Shown here piece after piece: positions 60,212 to 64,000 of a stretch of 64,000 nucleotides of DNA. A program made the position numbers and the translations under genes. The stretch lies in assembly GCA_021776095.1 (NCBI GenBank), contig JAJFGO010000003.1, forward strand, positions 165,226-229,225, read 5' to 3'. This stretch comes from Kiloniellaceae bacterium. GTDB taxonomy: Bacteria > Pseudomonadota > Alphaproteobacteria > Kiloniellales > J153. The first letter of the stretch is position 1; the number at the start of each line of letters is the position of its first letter. The notes below the pieces were generated by a model. The model searched no databases and was not told the origin of the DNA. It saw only the letters and a program-made list of their open reading frames with translations.

Positions 60212-61879
60212 TCAGCGCTGCTTAGTCTCCCACTCGGGCGCGATGAAGACCGGCGCGTTTGAGGGGGCGAGGGGCGGGCGGCCCAGGATGATATCCGACC
60301 CTTTTTCCCCGACCATGATGCTGGGCGCGTTCAGGTTGCCGTTGGGAATGGTCGGGAAGATCGAGGAATCGACAACCCGCAGGCTATCGATCCCGCGCGC
60401 CCGGCAGTCCGGATCGAGCACCGCCATGGGGTCATCCGCCCCGCCGATCTTGCAAGTGCAGGAGGGGTGATAGGCGCTTTCCGCGTTCTGCCGGATCCAG
60501 GCATCGATGGCCTCGTCGTCTGTGATCTCGGTACCCGGTTGGATCTCGTCGCCGCGATAGGCGTCGAAGGCCGGTTGGTTGATAATCTCGCGGGTCAGGC
60601 GGATGCAGGCCCGGAACGCGGCCCGGTCGTCCTCGTGCTCCAGGTAATTGAAAAGAATCCGCGGCTTGGCCCGCGGATCGGCCGAGGCGATGCGGATATG
60701 TCCCCGGCTTTTCGGCTTGTTGGGCCCGACATGGACTTGAAAACCATGGCCCTTGAAGGCCGCGTTGCCGTCGTAGCGCATGGCCGCGGGCAGGAAGTGG
60801 TATTGGATGTCCGGCCACTTGAGCCCGGCGCGCGAACGGATGAAGGCGCAGGATTCGAAGTGGTTGGTCGCGCCAAGGCCGCTCTTGAAGAAGAACCAGC
60901 GGGCGCCGATCAGGAACTTGTGCCAGGGGTCGAGCTGACCGTTCAACGTGATCGGCTGGGTGCAGCGGAATTGGAAGTAGACCTCCAGGTGGTCCTGCAG
61001 GTTCGCGCCGACCCCGGGCAAGTCGTGCACCACCGGCACCCCTGCGTCTTGCAGCACTTGACCGGGGCCAATGCCGGATAGCTGCAAGAGCGTGGGCGAG
61101 CCGACCGAGCCGGCCGCGAGGATCACTTCGCACCGGGCCCGCGCGGTCGAGACCTGTCCGTCCCGTTCGTAGGTCACGCCGACGGCGCGACGGTTCTCCA
61201 GTACCACATGATGTGTGAGCGTTCCCGTGACCACCTTCAGGTTGGGGCGCGTTCGGGCGGGCCCCAGATAGGCCAGGGCCGTCGAGCAACGCACGCCGTC
61301 CTTAACGGTCATGTGCATGGCACCGAAGCCTTCCTGCTGCTCGCCGTTATAGTCCTTGGTTTTCAGGTAGCCGGCTTGCTGTCCTGCCTCGATGAAAGCC
61401 CGGTACAGGGGGTTCCGCATCTCGTTGCCGTTGCAGGTGGCGAGCGGACCCTCGCCGCCGCGATAGGCGTCGGCACCGCCCTTCCAGGTCTCGGCCCGGC
61501 GGAAGTAGGGCAGGCAATCGCGGTAGGCCCAGCCGGTCGCGCCCTCATCCTCCCACTCGTCGAAGTCGCAGGCGTGGCCGCGCACATAGACCATGCCGTT
61601 GATGGACGAGGAACCGCCCAGGCCCTTGCCGCGCGGGCAATGCATGCGGCGGCCGTCCATGTGGGGTTCCGGTTCGGATTCGAAGAACCAGTTGAAGCGC
61701 CGCATGTTCATGGGGATTGAGAGCGCGGTCGGCATTTGCACGAAAATGCTGCGATCCGATCCGCCAGCCTCGAGCAGCAGGACGCGAGCCTCGCCGTCCT
61801 CGCTCAGGCGGTTTGCCAGAACGCAGCCGGCCGAACCGGCGCCGACAACGATGTAATCAAAGGTCTCAGTTTGGGTCAT
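60212..61879 (-). CDS. GMC family oxidoreductase (choline dehydrogenase-like)
   Basis: [36 protein letters not shown]...[29 protein letters not shown]...[32 protein letters not shown]. Confidence 0.97.
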   Translation of the reverse strand: MTQTETFDYIVVGAGSAGCVLANRLSEDGEARVLLLEAGGSDRSIFVQMPTALSIPMNMRRFNWFFESEPEPHMDGRRMHCPRGKGLGGSSSINGMVYVRGHACDFDEWEDEGATGWAYRDCLPYFRRAETWKGGADAYRGGEGPLATCNGNEMRNPLYRAFIEAGQQAGYLKTKDYNGEQQEGFGAMHMTVKDGVRCSTALAYLGPARTRPNLKVVTGTLTHHVVLENRRAVGVTYERDGQVSTARARCEVILAAGSVGSPTLLQLSGIGPGQVLQDAGVPVVHDLPGVGANLQDHLEVYFQFRCTQPITLNGQLDPWHKFLIGARWFFFKSGLGATNHFESCAFIRSRAGLKWPDIQYHFLPAAMRYDGNAAFKGHGFQVHVGPNKPKSRGHIRIASADPRAKPRILFNYLEHEDDRAAFRACIRLTREIINQPAFDAYRGDEIQPGTEITDDEAIDAWIRQNAESAYHPSCTCKIGGADDPMAVLDPDCRARGIDSLRVVDSSIFPTIPNGNLNAPSIMVGEKGSDIILGRPPLAPSNAPVFIAPEWETKQR

Positions 61880-62063
61880 TCCGGCCTGCTGGAGATGAGC
61901 GGCACAGGACTCTAGCTCGGGACGTGCCGCACCTCGTTGTTACGAATCGATATGTTCCGGAAATGCCCGCAAGGCAAAGCGAAAAAAGCCGGAATAGCTT
62001 CTACAGTATATGTCCGGTAGGTTCCTCGAATAAAGAACCAGAACCGAGGGGTCGGCGGACCAC

Positions 62064-63311
62064 GTGCTTTCGATCGACGACATTGTCGCGGGCGGTTTGT
62101 GCATCGGTTGCGGCCTGTGCAAGAGCATTGCGGGGGCGGAGCGCATCCGTATGGTTATGACGCCCGAGGGCCGGGAGCGACCGGTCGCCGTGGAGCCGCT
62201 GTCGCGCGAGGTCTTGGCGACCATCAACGCCGTGTGTCCCGGGACCCAAATCGAGGGCGCCGATCCGAAAGCGATTCCCGATGACGCCGAAACGGACCTG
62301 ATTTGGGGTCCCGTGATCCCCTCTACTTTGACCATTGCGCATGCCAGCGACCCCGTGGTGCGTCATCGCGGCGCTGCGGGCGGCGTCCTGACGGCCTTGG
62401 GGCAGTACCTCCTGCGTAGCGGCGAGGTTGAACTGGTGCTGCATGTGAAGGCCCGGCCGGATGCGCCGGTGCGTAGCGTTGCCACTGTCAGCGAAACGCC
62501 GGAGGCGGTCTTGGATGCCGCCACCTCGCGATACGGCCCAGCCGCCGTGTTCGAGGACCTGGAGAGCGTTTTGGCCCGTGGGCGGCCCTTTGCCGTCATA
62601 GCCAAGCCCTGCGATATTGGCGCCATGCGGCGCATGGCCGAGGTCGACAAGCGGGCGCGCGAACTCCTGCGCTACGGCCTGACCCTGGCCTGCGGTGGCG
62701 CGTCCGACCTGATTAAGTCGCTCGACGTGCTCAAGCGCTTCCATGTGGTAGAGAAGGACGTGTCCTTATTCCGCTATCGCGGCTACGGGAACCCCGGCCC
62801 AACCCGTGTAGAGACGACGGGCGGTCGTAGTTTCGAACTCAGTTACGAGGACATGTGGGGCAATGAATCCGGCTGGCGCATTCAGCCTCGATGCAAAATC
62901 TGCCCGGACGCAATCGGCGAGGCCGCCGACGTAGTGTCCTCCGACTGCTGGCCCGGCGGGGCGCCTGAGGGCGAGGACGACGGATTCAACGCCGTCTTTG
63001 CCCGCACCCGCGCCGGTGTGAGTTTGTTCGAGAGGGCGGTGACCAGTGGCGCCCTGACGGTCGTGCGCTCCATCGGGATCCGGGACATGGACCTTTTTCA
63101 GCCGCATCAAGTGCGTAAAAAGCGCGCGGTCTGGGCGCGGTTACAGGGCATGCGAGAGGCAGGCATGGTGGTACCGGCAGTCGAGCGCTTGCGCATCGCC
63201 GATCTCGCGGCCACCAACGAAGAGAGCGAGAACGAACGTGAAAAGCACGGCGCCGTGACGCGAGCCCGCGCGGGACGCCTCGGCGAACCGCCCGCGGTTG
63301 CAGTGGGCTGA
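62064..63311 (+). CDS. Coenzyme F420 hydrogenase/dehydrogenase beta-subunit family Fe-S protein (FrhB-like)
   Basis: GGLCIGCGLCKSIAG...HRGAAGGVLTALGQYLL...AVIAKPCDIGAMRRMAEVD...RCKICPDAIGEAADVVSSDCWPGG. Confidence 0.9.
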   Translation: MLSIDDIVAGGLCIGCGLCKSIAGAERIRMVMTPEGRERPVAVEPLSREVLATINAVCPGTQIEGADPKAIPDDAETDLIWGPVIPSTLTIAHASDPVVRHRGAAGGVLTALGQYLLRSGEVELVLHVKARPDAPVRSVATVSETPEAVLDAATSRYGPAAVFEDLESVLARGRPFAVIAKPCDIGAMRRMAEVDKRARELLRYGLTLACGGASDLIKSLDVLKRFHVVEKDVSLFRYRGYGNPGPTRVETTGGRSFELSYEDMWGNESGWRIQPRCKICPDAIGEAADVVSSDCWPGGAPEGEDDGFNAVFARTRAGVSLFERAVTSGALTVVRSIGIRDMDLFQPHQVRKKRAVWARLQGMREAGMVVPAVERLRIADLAATNEESENEREKHGAVTRARAGRLGEPPAVAVG

Positions 63312-63351
63312 GCGGACTTCGCGCGGGTCGGTCCGTCGCCGAGGCTAGTCC

Positions 63352-63440
63352 GTGGCGCGGCAGACTTCGAGCACCACATGATGTGTCCGCATGTCCGTGA
63401 TGACCTTCAGGTTGGTTGCATCCGGGCGGCCCCCAAGGCC
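63352..63440 (-). pseudogene. Degraded fragment of a GMC oxidoreductase gene
   Basis: Reverse-strand translation GGRPDATNLKVITDMRTHHVVLEVCRATD*, matching [21 protein letters not shown] of the intact GMC gene at 60212..61879. Confidence 0.7.
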
Positions 63441-63446
63441 GCCGGA

Positions 63447-64000
63447 TTACTGGCCGGATAGACTTACGCCGAACGTGTCGTGCAGGCCCTTGTGGCCGGC
63501 CTTCGTGATTTCCAGGGTGCGGCTATCGCGGACCTGGGCGACCCAACCGCGCGCGAAACAGCCTTCGGCCAGGGCGGCGCCGATCGCGCCCGCCACATGG
63601 GGCCGCCGCTCGCTCCAGTCGATGCAGGATCGGGCAAAGGCGCGGCGTTTACGCCGGGCAGCCGCAAGGTCAATCCCGAAGTCGCCGAGGAAGGCTTCGC
63701 CCGCCTTGGTCGGCCGGAATTCCTTACCTTTCAGCTCCAGGTGCCCCTGCGCCAACAACCCATCGGCCAGGGCGACACCCAGGCGTCCGGCGAAGTGGTC
63801 GTAGCACAGCCGGGCGGCCCTCATGGCCTCGTCGCGCGGACCCGGCCGCCGATGGCGCGGCGGCCCGCTGCCGGCCAGTTGGGTCAGAACCTCAATGGCC
63901 TCGGCGACCTGGGGATTGGCCAGGCGGTAATAGCGATGCCGTCCCTGGCGGTCCATGGTCAGAAAGCGGCCATCCATAAGCTTGGCCAAGTGGCTGCTGG
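63447..64000 (-). CDS. ArsR-family winged-helix transcriptional regulator (N-terminus beyond window)
   Basis: SSHLAKLMDGRFLTMDRQGRHRYYRLANPQVAEAIEVLTQLAG; ArsR recognition-helix/wing pattern plus long C-terminal region. Confidence 0.85.
   Translation of the reverse strand, partial: SSHLAKLMDGRFLTMDRQGRHRYYRLANPQVAEAIEVLTQLAGSGPPRHRRPGPRDEAMRAARLCYDHFAGRLGVALADGLLAQGHLELKGKEFRPTKAGEAFLGDFGIDLAAARRKRRAFARSCIDWSERRPHVAGAIGAALAEGCFARGWVAQVRDSRTLEITKAGHKGLHDTFGVSLSGQ

Overview
This 64 kb window looks like ordinary, gene-dense, GC-rich chromosome from an alphaproteobacterium (Rhodospirillales-like by gene content and order; this is inference). Most of it is core or metabolic: alaS, icd, psd-pssA, ppx/rlmE/guaB/guaA, yicC-gmk, the rsmA/pdxA/surA/lptD/lptG/lptF block and pepA-holC. 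I found no transposase, phage genes, CRISPR array, rRNA operon or recognisable defence island. One tRNA (Gln, CTG) is present. Points worth a second look: (1) two paralogous receiver proteins about 24 kb apart in opposite orientation, with an HPt-like C-terminal motif, one near a stand-alone cyclic-nucleotide-binding protein; (2) a histidine kinase with a His/Asp/Glu-rich periplasmic insertion, divergent from a His-rich EF-hand protein; (3) a perfect 9-bp-arm palindrome upstream of a padR-RND efflux operon; (4) an AT-rich, compositionally mosaic ORFan next to the tRNA; (5) a multi-His membrane protein; (6) two apparent frameshifted genes; (7) a degraded GMC-oxidoreductase fragment; (8) an orphan FlgC-like protein and several uncharacterised small or secreted proteins. 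I do not see convincing evidence for a large new multigene system. All family calls come from reading protein motifs, with no database search.
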